Position numbers and translations under genes: made by a program. A DNA stretch of 64,000 nt, taken from the NCBI RefSeq assembly GCF_001281025.1, contig NZ_CP012646.1:1703001-1767000 (forward strand). Direction: 5' to 3'. Below are positions 24,934 through 34,161 of the stretch, piece after piece; positions within the stretch are counted from its first letter, which is position 1; every line of letters starts with the position of its first letter. Source of the stretch: Streptococcus mitis. Lineage in GTDB: Bacteria; Bacillota; Bacilli; Lactobacillales; Streptococcaceae. Under the pieces are notes generated by a model. The model was not told the origin of the DNA. It searched no databases and saw nothing but the letters and a program-made list of their open reading frames with translations.

Positions 24934-26007
24934 ATGGCCAATATTTTTGACTATCTGAAAGATGTCACATACGATTCCTTTTACGACTTACCTTTGAATG
25001 AGTTAGACATTCTAGCCTTAACAGAAATCACCTACCTCTCCTTTGATAATCTGGTCTCCACAAGTCCTCAGCGACTTTTGGACCTGGCTCCTCAGGTCCC
25101 AAGAGAATCTAACATGTTGACCAGCAAAAATCGCCTCCAGCTATTAGATGAGCTAGCTCAACACAAACGCTTCAAAAATTGCAAACTCTCCCATTTTATC
25201 AACGACATCGACCCTGAACTGCAAAAGCAATTTGCTGCTATGACATACCGCCTCACTCTCGATACCTATCTGATTGTCTTTCGTGGGACAGATGACAGTA
25301 TCATTGGCTGGAAGGAAGATTTTCACCTAACCTATATGAAGGAAATTCCTGCTCAAAAGCATGCCCTCCGCTATTTAAAGAACTTTTTTGCCCAACATCC
25401 GAAGAAAAAAGTCATTCTGGCTGGGCATTCCAAGGGAGGAAATCTAGCCATTTATGCAGCTAGCCAAATTGAGCAAAGCTTGCAAAATCAAATCACAACA
25501 GTTTATACCTTTGATGCACCTGGTCTCCACACAGAATTGACACAAACCGAGGGCTATCAAAGGATAATGGATAAAACCAAGGTCTTCATTCCACAAGGTT
25601 CCATCATCGGTATGATGTTGGAAATTCCGGCCCACCAAATCATCGTGTACAGTACTGCCTTAGGTGGTATCGCCCAGCACGATACCTTTAGTTGGCAGAT
25701 TGAGGACAAGCACTTCGTCCAACTGGATAAAACCAACAGTGATAGCCAACAAGTTGACACAACCTTCAAAGAATGGGTGGCCACAGTCCCTGATGAGGAA
25801 CTCCAGCTCTATTTCGACCTCTTCTTTGGCAGTATTCTTGATGCTGGTATCACCTCTATCAATGACTTGGCTTCCTTAAAGGCTATCGAACACATTCGTC
25901 ATCTCTTTGTCCAAGCGCAATCCCTCACCCAAGAAGAAAGGGAAACTATGGGACGTCTTACCCAATTATTAATTGATACCCGTTACCAAGCTTGGAAAAA
26001 TAGATAG
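24934..26007 (+). CDS. Mbeg1-like alpha/beta-hydrolase (DUF2974)
   Basis: A 357-residue cytosolic protein with the lipase-type fold of the DUF2974/Mbeg1-like family. FRGTDDSIIGWKEDF (residues about 110-124) and the nucleophile elbow VILAGHSKGGNLAIY (Ser near 167) are clear. YTFDAPG follows as the usual strand after the Ser. The natural substrate is not known. The ribosome site AAAGGAGCTCTT is strong. It is divergent from the two-component operon and ends at a terminator shared with the facing YdcF-like gene. Confidence 0.88.
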   Translation: MANIFDYLKDVTYDSFYDLPLNELDILALTEITYLSFDNLVSTSPQRLLDLAPQVPRESNMLTSKNRLQLLDELAQHKRFKNCKLSHFINDIDPELQKQFAAMTYRLTLDTYLIVFRGTDDSIIGWKEDFHLTYMKEIPAQKHALRYLKNFFAQHPKKKVILAGHSKGGNLAIYAASQIEQSLQNQITTVYTFDAPGLHTELTQTEGYQRIMDKTKVFIPQGSIIGMMLEIPAHQIIVYSTALGGIAQHDTFSWQIEDKHFVQLDKTNSDSQQVDTTFKEWVATVPDEELQLYFDLFFGSILDAGITSINDLASLKAIEHIRHLFVQAQSLTQEERETMGRLTQLLIDTRYQAWKNR

Positions 26008-26037
26008 TAGCTTTCAAAAATCAAATGTATATAAAAC

Positions 26038-26084
26038 AAAAGACCTAGAACACAGACTTTCATGTGCATTCTAAGTCTTTTTTA
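26038..26084. terminator. Two-way terminator
   Basis: The arms AAAGACCTAGAA and TTCTAAGTCTTT, with further pairing of CACA/TGTG inside, are followed by TTTT. It separates two converging genes. Confidence 0.8.
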
Positions 26085-26095
26085 ATAAAATCTAA

Positions 26096-27115
26096 CTACC
26101 AAATAACCCCTTTATAGGCTAACAAAATGATAACTAACAGCAGGACATACAAGGCAAGGAAGAGCCATTTCATCTTGACACAGAGCGCTACGTACTCCCG
26201 AATAAAAGCAGATGGTATGTAGTAGCCTGCCGTCCTACATCCGAGGCCATCTCCCTTCATATTTAACTTACGCGCATAGGTACTGGTACGAAAAACATGA
26301 TAGTCATTTGTAACAAAGAGGAATTGAGGTTTGGCTACCAGTTCCTCACCAAGTTCCTTAGAAAGGAGAAGGTTCTCGTAGGTAGTCCTTGATTGGTCCT
26401 CCAGGATAATCCCATCTTGGGGAACATCGGTCTCTTCAAGCAGATAGTTTGTAATGGCCTGCGCTTCAGAAATCTTCTCATCTCCTCCTTGACCACCACT
26501 GGCAATGATTTTGATATGAGGATTCTTAGACTTGTGATAAGCTTCCACTGCCTTATCAATTCTCCTCTTCAGCAAAGGTGTTACCTTTTCTCCGTCTAAC
26601 AAACCTGCACCATGAATGATAATAAAATCATAATGCTTCTTCTTAGGAATAAAGAGATACAAGATAGAGTACAGAATAAAAGCCACAAAAGCAAAACCAA
26701 AAATAAAGTAAGAATAAGCAATAAATGCAAATAAAATATTTAGAAAGTGATTGGTGTAAAATAATTCATGTCGTCCTCCCAATCGAAATGACATCAAAGC
26801 AAAAAATAGCAAAATGACTATTCCAAGGAGCATGGAGAGATAATTAGCCTTTGAACGTCCCTCTCGCTTCAACAAAATGACCCCATTATAGATTAGAAAG
26901 ATGCCACTTAGAAAAAGCAAAAAAGGAAGTAAAATAAAGGGAAATATAAAAAAAGCGAAATGAATCTTCTCATACCCATTTTGATAAAAAAGGTAGCCTA
27001 GATAAAAATAACTGGAAATGAGGGATAATAAGAATAATACTGGATTCCACAAACTTCTATTATCCTTCCAAAATGACACTATAAATGCTAATACAATTCC
27101 TATAACGAGATACAT
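26096..27115 (-). CDS. YdcF/SanA-family (DUF218) membrane protein
   Basis: A 339-residue protein with five or six N-terminal membrane spans (1-150), a conserved DUF218 domain and one C-terminal span. The domain has DFIIIHGAGLLDGEKVTPLLKR, IIASGGQGGDEKISEA and LEDQSRTTYENL, the ElyC/SanA/YdcF hallmarks. FVTNDYHVFRTSTYAR carries the conserved His and Arg. Family members take part in envelope integrity or vancomycin tolerance in some bacteria; here the role is unknown. It is likely an ordinary chromosomal gene of Mitis-group streptococci. Confidence 0.85.
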   Translation of the reverse strand: MYLVIGIVLAFIVSFWKDNRSLWNPVLFLLSLISSYFYLGYLFYQNGYEKIHFAFFIFPFILLPFLLFLSGIFLIYNGVILLKREGRSKANYLSMLLGIVILLFFALMSFRLGGRHELFYTNHFLNILFAFIAYSYFIFGFAFVAFILYSILYLFIPKKKHYDFIIIHGAGLLDGEKVTPLLKRRIDKAVEAYHKSKNPHIKIIASGGQGGDEKISEAQAITNYLLEETDVPQDGIILEDQSRTTYENLLLSKELGEELVAKPQFLFVTNDYHVFRTSTYARKLNMKGDGLGCRTAGYYIPSAFIREYVALCVKMKWLFLALYVLLLVIILLAYKGVIW

Positions 27116-27183
27116 TTCTTCCTCCTTTAATGATTCTATTTTATCACAATTTTACATAGAGAAAAAGAGGGCATCTATCCCTC

Positions 27184-27621
27184 TTACTCCTTCATTTGAC
27201 TCTCTGCATCGGCCACAACTTGTTCTAGACTGGTCTGACCAAGTTCAGCCTCCATAGCCAGCTGGATTCTCTCCAATTTTTGATCCAAAACATCATGAAT
27301 ATGAGCTCCAACTGGGCAATTTGGATTTGGGTTGTCATGAAAACTGAAGAGTTGACCAGTCTTTCCAAGACACTCAACCGCTTGATAAACATCTAATAGA
27401 CTAATGTCTTTGAGATCCTTGACAATCTCTGTCCCACCTGTTCCGCGCGCGACTGAAATCAGCTCTGCCTTCTTCAACTGGGACAAGGTTTTTCTGATAA
27501 TGACAGGATTGACCCCGACACTAGCAGCCAGAAAATCACTGGTCACCTTGCTTTCCTTCCCCTTGAGGGCAATGATTATCAGCATATGAGTCGCAATGGT
27601 AAATCTACTTGGAATTTGCAT
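27184..27621 (-). CDS. Rrf2-family transcriptional regulator
   Basis: A 145-residue winged-helix protein. SRFTIATHMLIIIALKG, then LAASVGVNPVIIRKTLSQLKKAEL as the recognition helix and the ARGTGGTEI wing, are typical Rrf2. Iron-sulfur sensors of this family have three Cys in the later part; only one Cys (NPNCPVG, near residue 100) is present, so this one probably senses by other means, like YwnA. A GAGAAGAGG ribosome site lies upstream. Its target genes are not evident. Confidence 0.9.
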   Translation of the reverse strand: MQIPSRFTIATHMLIIIALKGKESKVTSDFLAASVGVNPVIIRKTLSQLKKAELISVARGTGGTEIVKDLKDISLLDVYQAVECLGKTGQLFSFHDNPNPNCPVGAHIHDVLDQKLERIQLAMEAELGQTSLEQVVADAESQMKE

Positions 27622-27696
27622 CCTCTTCTCCTTTTTACGAGGCTACTCTGCCTCTACTCTTCTTTTTCTATTATTATACCCTTTTTAGTTGTAATG

Positions 27697-28539
27697 TCAA
27701 TCATTACCACTTTTCAACCAGGCATCTAACTCCCTATCGTAGCCCTCTTTCTGGGCTAATTTTCTCAAAAATTCCTGATTGTGGGTATGGTGGATACCAT
27801 TGACCAGACTTTCATAATAAACCTCAAAATAGGGAAGTTTGAGGTCTTTAGCCAACTGCAATTCAGCTGCCACATCGTAGTCCACCCGTCGGAAGTCCAT
27901 ATCTACCAAGCCCTTGTCATCCAACTCCAAAACCATATACTGGGCCCGCAAGTCCTTCCGCAATTGGGCATCTAGAAAGAAAGGTTGCCCAATCGAACCT
28001 GGATTGACAATCAATTGCCCACCAGTCCCGTAACGAAGCAACTGCTGGTGAATATGACCATAAACAGCAATATCACAAGGTGGATTGGTCACCAAGCGGT
28101 CAAAATCCTCTTGCGCTCCAGTATGAATCAACTCTCGACCCCAATTCTTATCAGGCAGATGGTGGCTAATTCCCACCGTCAAATCCCCAAACTGACGATG
28201 AAGCTGGAGAGGTTGATTGTGGAGCAGTTCAATTTCTTCTAGGGAAATTTCCTCTAAAACATACTGGCACTGGCGCAAGAGATAGCGTTGACTGGGACGA
28301 GTACTATCCAATTCCTTTCGGACACCATGCCACAGACTATCTTCCCAGTTTCCCAAAACTCTAGCCGTAGTCGGTAGTTCAGCCAACAAGTCCAAAATCC
28401 TTCTACGCCCTGTTCCTGGCATGAGAATGTCTCCCAAAAGCCAGTATTCATCCACTCCTAGCTGCCGAGCATCTGCCAAAACAGCCTCCAAGGCGGTGGT
28501 ATTTCCATGAATATCTGAAAGAAGAGCTATTTTCGTCAT
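27697..28539 (-). CDS. Metallophosphoesterase (YfcE/calcineurin-like)
   Basis: A 280-residue calcineurin-like phosphoesterase. Metal ligands are seen in order: LLSDIHGN (residues 6-13), WLLGDILMPG, a VLGNWEDS block where the usual GNHD is GNWED, GISHHLPD, and VYGHIHQQ. The usual His of GNHD is replaced by Trp, a known variant among bacterial members. The start at 28539 is used because GAGGAGAT is correctly spaced from it and too close to the ATG six bases earlier. It is read away from psaR. Substrate unknown. Confidence 0.85.
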   Translation of the reverse strand: MTKIALLSDIHGNTTALEAVLADARQLGVDEYWLLGDILMPGTGRRRILDLLAELPTTARVLGNWEDSLWHGVRKELDSTRPSQRYLLRQCQYVLEEISLEEIELLHNQPLQLHRQFGDLTVGISHHLPDKNWGRELIHTGAQEDFDRLVTNPPCDIAVYGHIHQQLLRYGTGGQLIVNPGSIGQPFFLDAQLRKDLRAQYMVLELDDKGLVDMDFRRVDYDVAAELQLAKDLKLPYFEVYYESLVNGIHHTHNQEFLRKLAQKEGYDRELDAWLKSGND

Positions 28540-28589
28540 ATCCATCTCCTCGTTTTTTCTCTTGCAATAAGTATAACATAAAAAGTCAC

Positions 28590-28613
28590 AGCTAGAGAAA
28601 TCTAGCTTTTTTT
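28590..28613 (+). terminator. Terminator-like hairpin overlapping the psaR promoter region
   Basis: AGCTAGA-GAAA-TCTAGCT followed by TTTTTTT, 37 bases before the psaR start. A -10 box TATACT (28616-28621) follows at once. It would block plus-strand read-through into psaR from the divergent region. Confidence 0.6.
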
Positions 28614-28650
28614 GATATACTAGATAGAGATATTAGACAAGAGGAAGCGA

Positions 28651-29301
28651 ATGACCCCGAATAAAGAAGACTATCTAAAATGTATTTATGAAATTGGCAT
28701 AGATTTGCATAAGATTACCAACAAGGAAATTGCGGCTCGTATGCAAGTCTCTCCCCCTGCCGTAACTGAAATGATTAAACGGATGAAGAGTGAAAACCTC
28801 ATCCTCAAGGACAAGGAATGTGGCTATCTACTGACTGACCTCGGCCTCAAACTGGTCTCTGAGCTCTACCGTAAACATCGCTTGATTGAAGTTTTTCTAG
28901 TTCATCATTTAGACTATACGAGTGACCAGATTCATGAAGAAGCTGAGGTCTTGGAACATACTGTCTCTGAGCTATTCGTTGAGAGACTAGAAAAATTACT
29001 TGGATTCCCCAAGACCTGCCCTCACGGAGGAACTATTCCTGCCAAGGGAGAACTCTTAGTTGAAATCAATAACCTACCACTAGCTGATATCAAAGAGAGT
29101 GGATCCTACCGTCTAACTCGGGTGCACGATAGTTTTGACATTCTCAATTATCTGGACAAGCACTCACTTCACATCGGTGATCCGCTCCAAGTCAAGCAGT
29201 TTGATGGCTTCAGCAACACCTTTACTATCCTTAGTAAAGACGAGGATTTACAAGTGAATATGGACATTGCAACACAACTCTATGTCGAGAAAATCAACTA
29301 A
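28651..29301 (+). CDS. psaR: Manganese-dependent repressor PsaR (DtxR/MntR family)
   Basis: A 216-residue metalloregulator. The N-terminal winged helix contains ITNKEIAARMQVSPPAVTEMI. The dimer and metal domain has EAEVLEHTVSELFVERLEKLLGFP and CPHGGTIP, the family's Cys, His and Glu ligands. A C-terminal SH3-like domain follows. With Mn2+ it represses psaBCA and surface genes in pneumococci, and Zn2+ relieves this (established for S. pneumoniae). The length is that of PsaR. A matching dyad lies over the psaBCA promoter 9.9 kb downstream in this window. Start: ATG after AGAGGAAGCGA; a terminator follows. Confidence 0.95.
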   Translation: MTPNKEDYLKCIYEIGIDLHKITNKEIAARMQVSPPAVTEMIKRMKSENLILKDKECGYLLTDLGLKLVSELYRKHRLIEVFLVHHLDYTSDQIHEEAEVLEHTVSELFVERLEKLLGFPKTCPHGGTIPAKGELLVEINNLPLADIKESGSYRLTRVHDSFDILNYLDKHSLHIGDPLQVKQFDGFSNTFTILSKDEDLQVNMDIATQLYVEKIN

Positions 29302-29319
29302 TTTCTCAAGTCCCCTACC

Positions 29320-29350
29320 AACCCTGAAAGTTTTATTTTCAGGGTTTTAT
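29320..29350 (+). terminator. Terminator of psaR
   Basis: AACCCTGAAA/TTTCAGGGTT with a short T/A-rich loop, followed by TTAT. The next gene has its own promoter. Confidence 0.8.
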
Positions 29351-29359
29351 TTCTATCAT

Positions 29360-29388
29360 TTGATTTTGCTTTCATTTAGTTGTAGAAT
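29360..29388 (+). promoter_or_regulatory. Promoter of pnuC
   Basis: -35 TTGATT (29360-29365) and -10 TAGAAT (29383-29388) with 17-base spacing, preceding the pnuC start by 32 bases. Confidence 0.65.
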
Positions 29389-29420
29389 GTTTGTAAAAAA
29401 CAAGAAAGATAGTTTAACAT

Positions 29421-30128
29421 ATGAAGAAATCACTAAAAATTTTTGCTACATCTAAATGGTTTGACCTCTTTGGAGTTGCTCTGGTCGTTGGGATTGCGAT
29501 TGCATCTGGTTACCTCAACTCCCGTCTCGACAAATTCGTAGACTGGGGCCCATGGACAGCTCTTGTTCCCTTTGGATTGATTTCCGTAACCAACGTTGGG
29601 ATTTCCATGTTATCCACTCGTTTCACGGGGAAATTAAGCAAATGGGGAAATTACTTTGGTATTGTTAATACCATTTTGTCCGGTGCTATTGATTATATCC
29701 TTGGAAATAAGGCGGCTATTATCACCTATCCCGTCACCTTCCTCATTTATACCTTTGCTATTAAGAAATGGGAAGCTTCGCAAGAAGGCAGACCCAACCA
29801 AATGAGCCAAAAACAGCTAAAATTGGCGGCCATCATCATTTCCATCATCGCCTTCCTCTTTGCCTTTGTGACCAACTATATCGGCTATGGAGGAAAGATG
29901 AATCTCCTTGCCTACGTAACAACTATTGCCTTTGCACTGTCCCTCATTGCCAATGCTTTTAACGCATTGAAACTAACAACTCAGTGGGGCTTTTGGTTGA
30001 TTTACAATTTCGTTCAGCTGACAAAAGCTGGTATTCAAGGAAATTTTGCCAATATCGGAAAATACATCTTTTATATCCTCAATGCAATCGGAGCTTTATT
30101 TGTCTGGAATGATGAAGAAGTAAGATAA
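29421..30128 (+). CDS. pnuC: Nicotinamide riboside transporter PnuC
   Basis: A 235-residue membrane protein with seven predicted spans. It carries PnuC features: the early KWFDLFGVALVVGIAIASGY, WGNYFGIVNTILSG, and the C-terminal FWLIYNFVQLTKAG and YFILNAIGALFVW-like segment that lines the substrate path. It takes up nicotinamide riboside by facilitated diffusion for NAD salvage. There is no riboswitch-like structure upstream, and the ribosome site is weak. It is probably the single pnuC-type gene seen in pneumococci near psaR. Substrate vitamers other than nicotinamide riboside cannot be excluded. Confidence 0.88.
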   Translation: MKKSLKIFATSKWFDLFGVALVVGIAIASGYLNSRLDKFVDWGPWTALVPFGLISVTNVGISMLSTRFTGKLSKWGNYFGIVNTILSGAIDYILGNKAAIITYPVTFLIYTFAIKKWEASQEGRPNQMSQKQLKLAAIIISIIAFLFAFVTNYIGYGGKMNLLAYVTTIAFALSLIANAFNALKLTTQWGFWLIYNFVQLTKAGIQGNFANIGKYIFYILNAIGALFVWNDEEVR

Positions 30129-30257
30129 TAGAAGAAAACTTAAATAAAAAAACAAGTCGACTTAAGAGAATCTCCCTTCTGCTATTTTTATCATTTTACT
30201 TGTAACTCCCATTCTTTTGGAGTAGAATGAAGTTAGATAAAAGAGGGAGGTCATCTT

Positions 30258-30671
30258 ATGAAAAATCTCTTTAGAATCCATTTTACAGCAATTGCAGTTA
30301 TCGATTTGCTACTATTCGCATTTTTTAACAAAAGACCCGAGACATCTTTGGAGTGGCTCTTGCTATCTGGTTTTATTTTCCTCCTTACTCAAGGACTCCT
30401 GTTATTTCGCTTGGTTGTCCGACTCAAACATCAATTCGCTGAGATTTATCCTCAAATCAATAAAAAGATTCGCTTCTACTATTTAGGGGTGCTCATCAGC
30501 GACTTTCTATTTTTTGTCCTTTTAGCCTTCGTTAGTTCTCATCGTTTTTCATCTCTTATGCCAATCATCACTGCTTGCCATTCTACTTTTTATTATATGA
30601 CAACTGACCACCTAAGAGAAAACTATCCAGACTTTTACGACAAACACATCACTTTATGGGAGTGTCTCTAA
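30258..30671 (+). CDS. Small membrane protein, tandem paralogue 1
   Basis: A 137-residue protein with four membrane spans (about 8-22, 31-55, 74-95 and 100-115) and a soluble tail ending YDKHITLWECL. No known domain was recognised. The ribosome site GGGAGGT is strong. It is followed after 18 bases by a protein of the same length and layout with weak sequence similarity (shared pattern IDLL..AF, FYxxL and a C-terminal pattern of pYp-x(5)-SFW or TLW), which suggests an old tandem duplication. The pair forms one operon. Function unknown. Confidence 0.75.
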   Translation: MKNLFRIHFTAIAVIDLLLFAFFNKRPETSLEWLLLSGFIFLLTQGLLLFRLVVRLKHQFAEIYPQINKKIRFYYLGVLISDFLFFVLLAFVSSHRFSSLMPIITACHSTFYYMTTDHLRENYPDFYDKHITLWECL

Positions 30672-30689
30672 GGAAAAGGAGGTTTTGGC

Positions 30690-31103
30690 ATGAAAAAAAT
30701 CATCTTCATCAAAACCATTCAACTCCTTGTCATTGATGGAATCATGCTGGCATTTTTGGCATTTAAAAAGGGGCTTACTTGGGATTGGATGTTGATTTAT
30801 AGCGGTTGGCTCATTTTCTTTCATCCTGTGCTATTGACCTATCTTTCCAACCAACTTTGTGACCACTTTAGTCACCTCTATTCCCAGATTAGACCGAGAT
30901 TCTGGCGTTTTACCTTACAAATCCTTCTATGGGATAGCCTGATCATTCTCTCCTTGCTGTTTTTAAGTGGTATGCCACTTTTCCTTCAGGGAACTCTCCT
31001 CATCCTAGGACACCTCATCCCTTCCTATCGCATAAGCCAAAGCCTGAAAAGAGACTTCCCAAAAGCCTATCAGGAACTGATTTCATTTTGGAGTATTTTA
31101 TGA
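30690..31103 (+). CDS. Small membrane protein, tandem paralogue 2
   Basis: A 137-residue protein with four hydrophobic spans, the same size as its upstream neighbour and ending AYQELISFWSIL. AAAAGGAGG precedes the ATG by seven bases. The stop codon is directly followed by the terminator shared with dtd. No enzyme motif or signal is seen. Both paralogues are basic between helices 2 and 3 and aromatic-rich, so they are probably membrane partners of each other. Confidence 0.75.
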   Translation: MKKIIFIKTIQLLVIDGIMLAFLAFKKGLTWDWMLIYSGWLIFFHPVLLTYLSNQLCDHFSHLYSQIRPRFWRFTLQILLWDSLIILSLLFLSGMPLFLQGTLLILGHLIPSYRISQSLKRDFPKAYQELISFWSIL

Positions 31104-31105
31104 TA

Positions 31106-31146
31106 GATAAGAAAAACCAAGCCGGCTGGGCTTGGTCTTTCTTATC
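31106..31146. terminator. Two-way terminator between the small membrane genes and dtd
   Basis: A long stem GATAAGAAAAACCAAGCC/GGCTTGGTCTTTCTTATC. It includes the dtd stop codon in its right arm. T-rich sequence lies on both strands. Confidence 0.85.
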
Positions 31147-31585
31147 TATTTTTAGTATCAAGGATAATGGTGACTGGTCCGTCATTGACCAGCTCAACCT
31201 GCATATCCGCTCCAAAAATACCTGTCTGAACGGGCACTTCTTGCGCTAGTTTTTGATTGAATGCATCATAGAAGTCTGATGCCATATCAGGTTTGGCTGC
31301 CCCTGTAAAGGCTGGACGATTGCCTTTCTTAGTATCCGCAAAGAGGGTAAACTGAGAAATAGAGAGGATTTCTCCTTCAATATCTTTGACAGACAGGTTC
31401 ATCTTGCCTTCTACGTCTGAAAAAATACGCATGTTGACCAGTTTTCTCACAGCATAATCCAAATCTTCCTCTTGGTCCCCTGGTCCAACACCAATCAGCA
31501 ATAAGAGTCCCTGATTGATTTTTCCCTGAACCTGACCTTCGATACTGACTTGGGCTTTTTTAACCCGTTGGATAATGATTTTCAT
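31142..31585 (-). CDS. dtd: D-aminoacyl-tRNA deacylase
   Basis: DTD hydrolyses D-aminoacyl-tRNA and keeps D-amino acids out of proteins. The 147-residue protein begins [15 protein letters not shown] and has both active-site motifs: [10 protein letters not shown] (SQxTL) and the cross-subunit NDGPVT with the chirality-gating Gly-cisPro. It is a cytosolic dimer. It follows rel by 29 bases on the same strand, the usual rel-dtd pair of Firmicutes. The stop codon lies inside a terminator stem. Confidence 0.96.
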   Translation of the reverse strand: MKIIIQRVKKAQVSIEGQVQGKINQGLLLLIGVGPGDQEEDLDYAVRKLVNMRIFSDVEGKMNLSVKDIEGEILSISQFTLFADTKKGNRPAFTGAAKPDMASDFYDAFNQKLAQEVPVQTGIFGADMQVELVNDGPVTIILDTKNR

Positions 31586-31614
31586 AATAGCCTTTCTAGT
31601 AGAAGCTCGGACAA

Positions 31615-33837
31615 TTAGCCATTGGTCCGTTTGACAGAGTAAACTTCTGGCACACTCTTAATCTTGTCCACGACCGTAGTCAGTGTAGAGAGGTTGGCAA
31701 TACCGAAGGATACATGGATATTAGCAAACTTCATATCCTTGGTTGGTTGAGCGTTGACTGTTGAGATATTCTTGGTTGTGTTTGATAGAACCTGCAGCAC
31801 ATCGTTCAACAGTCCTGTACGATTGAGACCATAGATATCGATATGGGCCATATACTCCTTATTTGAGTTTGAATACTGGTCTTCCCACTCCACATCAAGG
31901 AGACGTTGCTCGTAGTTTTCTTGGGCACGCAGGTTCATACAGTCCACACGGTGAATAGCCACACCACGCCCCTTGGTGATATAGCCAACAATATCGTCAC
32001 CAGGAACAGGATTACAACACTTGGCAATCCGCACTAGGAGACCTGAGGCACCTTCAATGACCACTCCACCCTCATGCTTAACCTTGAGGGTTTCTTTGTT
32101 CTCAACCTTAACCTCGCCACCCTTGACAAGTTCTTCTGCCTCAGCCTTGGCCTTGGCACGTTCTTCTTCACGACGTTCCTTTTCAGTCAGACGATTAAAG
32201 ACAGTAATCGCACCGATTTCTCCAAAACCAATAGCCGCAAAGAGGGATTCTTCTGTCTTGTAGCTAGTCTTTTGCAGAACTTGATCCATATGACGCTTGT
32301 CCATGAATTTATTGGCCACATAGCCATTTTCTTGGAACTGTGCCATCAGCATCTCACGACCCTTGTTGATAGACAATTCCTTATCTTGGTTTTTAAAGAA
32401 CTGACGGATCTTGTTGCGAGCCTTGCTGGTCTTGACCATATTGAGCCAATCACGGCTTGGCCCAAAGGAGTTCGGGTTGGTAACAATTTCAACCTGATCC
32501 CCTGTCTTGAGCTTGGTTGTCAGCGGAACCATACGACCATTGACCTTGGCACCTGTCGCTTTTTCACCGACTTTTGTATGGATTTCGTAGGCAAAGTCAA
32601 TCGGTCCTGAATCTTTGGGAAGGGAACGGACGGCACCATCTGGGGTAAAGACATAAATCTCCTCAGCCAGATAGTTTTCCTTCACAGAGTCCACAAATTC
32701 CTTGGCATCATCAGCCTGGTCTTGGAGCTCCATCATCTCCTTGATCCAGTTCATCCCAATAGCTGATTCCTTGCTGTTGACCTGCCCCTTAATGCCTTTC
32801 TTATAAGCCCAGTGAGCCGCAACCCCGTACTCAGCCACCTCGTGCATTTCTTTGGTCCGAATCTGGAATTCAATCGGCCCTTTTGGTCCATAAACAGTCG
32901 TATGGATAGACTGATAACCATTGGCCTTGCGGTTAGCGATATAGTCTTTGAAACGACCTGGCATTGGTTTCCAAAGTTCATGCACATAACCAAGCATGGC
33001 ATAAACATCACTTTGGGTATCTAAAATACAACGAATAGCAATCAGGTCATAGATTTCCTCAAACCGTTTTCTCTTATCCTGCATTTTGCGGAAAATCGAG
33101 TAAATATGCTTGGGACGACCGTAAATCTTCCCTTTCAAGTGACGATCCGTCGTATAGTCTTCTAGTTTCGTAACTACCTCATCCACCAAGGCTTCACGCT
33201 CTCTGCGCTTTTCCTTCATCATATGGGTAATCTTATAAAACTCCGTTGGATTGAGATAACGGAAAGATAGGTCTTCCAGTTCCCATTTGACGCTAGAAAT
33301 CCCCAAACGATGGGCAAGAGGAGCATATATTTCCATGGTTTCTTTGGAAATACGCTCCTGCTTGTCTTTTCGAAGATGTTTCAGAGTTCGCATATTATGC
33401 AAGCGGTCTGACAATTTTACCAAGATAACACGGATGTCCTCAGACATGGCCATGAGCATCTTGCGATGATTTTCAGCCAACTGCTCCTCGATCGATTTGT
33501 ACTCTACCTTACCGAGCTTGGTAACCCCATCTACGATTACCCGCACATCAGGACCAAACTCTCTTTCCAAATCATCCAGAGTCGCTTCTGTATCTTCTAC
33601 CACGTCATGCAAGAAACCACAAGCTACCGTTACAGCATCCAGCTTGAGTTTGGCTAAAATACCTGCCACTTGGATAGGGTGAATGATATAAGGTTCACCT
33701 GATTTACGATATTGACCACTATGGCATTCAACGGCGTAAACCAAGGCCTTATGGACAAAAGCCACATCCTCTTCCGATAAATATTTCTGTGTTAAAGCGA
33801 CAACTTCATCGCCTGTTAAATTCACTTCTTTTGGCAT
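31615..33837 (-). CDS. rel: Bifunctional (p)ppGpp synthetase/hydrolase Rel
   Basis: A 740-residue long RSH protein that makes and degrades (p)ppGpp in the stringent response on the ribosome. Order of domains: HD hydrolase with [23 protein letters not shown] and [11 protein letters not shown] (about 45-150); synthetase with [13 protein letters not shown] and [11 protein letters not shown] (about 240-350); TGS with [14 protein letters not shown] (about 395-455); then helical and zinc-finger regions with [16 protein letters not shown]-terminal ACT domain. Both active sites look intact. Start after GGAGAGTAGAG. It is first gene of the rel-dtd operon. Confidence 0.97.
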   Translation of the reverse strand: MPKEVNLTGDEVVALTQKYLSEEDVAFVHKALVYAVECHSGQYRKSGEPYIIHPIQVAGILAKLKLDAVTVACGFLHDVVEDTEATLDDLEREFGPDVRVIVDGVTKLGKVEYKSIEEQLAENHRKMLMAMSEDIRVILVKLSDRLHNMRTLKHLRKDKQERISKETMEIYAPLAHRLGISSVKWELEDLSFRYLNPTEFYKITHMMKEKRREREALVDEVVTKLEDYTTDRHLKGKIYGRPKHIYSIFRKMQDKRKRFEEIYDLIAIRCILDTQSDVYAMLGYVHELWKPMPGRFKDYIANRKANGYQSIHTTVYGPKGPIEFQIRTKEMHEVAEYGVAAHWAYKKGIKGQVNSKESAIGMNWIKEMMELQDQADDAKEFVDSVKENYLAEEIYVFTPDGAVRSLPKDSGPIDFAYEIHTKVGEKATGAKVNGRMVPLTTKLKTGDQVEIVTNPNSFGPSRDWLNMVKTSKARNKIRQFFKNQDKELSINKGREMLMAQFQENGYVANKFMDKRHMDQVLQKTSYKTEESLFAAIGFGEIGAITVFNRLTEKERREEERAKAKAEAEELVKGGEVKVENKETLKVKHEGGVVIEGASGLLVRIAKCCNPVPGDDIVGYITKGRGVAIHRVDCMNLRAQENYEQRLLDVEWEDQYSNSNKEYMAHIDIYGLNRTGLLNDVLQVLSNTTKNISTVNAQPTKDMKFANIHVSFGIANLSTLTTVVDKIKSVPEVYSVKRTNG

Positions 33838-34028
33838 CTCTACTCTCCAATTCTTCCTACCATTTTATCACTTTTTTAAGAATATGAAAACTAGAAAAAG
33901 AGGATTCTAAAGCTTATTCAAGTTGTTGGGAAGGAGGATAAAAAAAGATTCACACTAAAATAATAAAATTATCTGATTTCATCTATCTTTTTTGAAATAT
34001 AGGCTACGCTAAAAGTTAGTGAAATGAA

Positions 34029-34096
34029 AATCTTTTCTTCTTAAATAAGAAAAGGTTTGATATTTTGGTAATTTTCTGATTTTTTTAGTGTATAAT
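34029..34096 (+). promoter_or_regulatory. Hairpin and -10 box upstream of the choline-binding amidase
   Basis: In the 324-base gap 33838-34161 there is a hairpin AATCTTTTCTT/AAGAAAAGGTT (34029-34057) and, downstream, a consensus -10 TATAAT (34091-34096) without a clear -35, placed 65 bases before the amidase start. The rest of the gap shows no gene. Confidence 0.5.
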
Positions 34097-34161
34097 GGTA
34101 ATATGAACAGTTTTTTTTACGATAATTACTGAATTTTCATTTTTCTAGAAAGGCAAACAAC

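Noticed and set aside
32074..32610. A 178-codon plus-strand frame opposite rel
   Set aside because: Antisense of the conserved Rel sequence; composition is that of a mirror frame.
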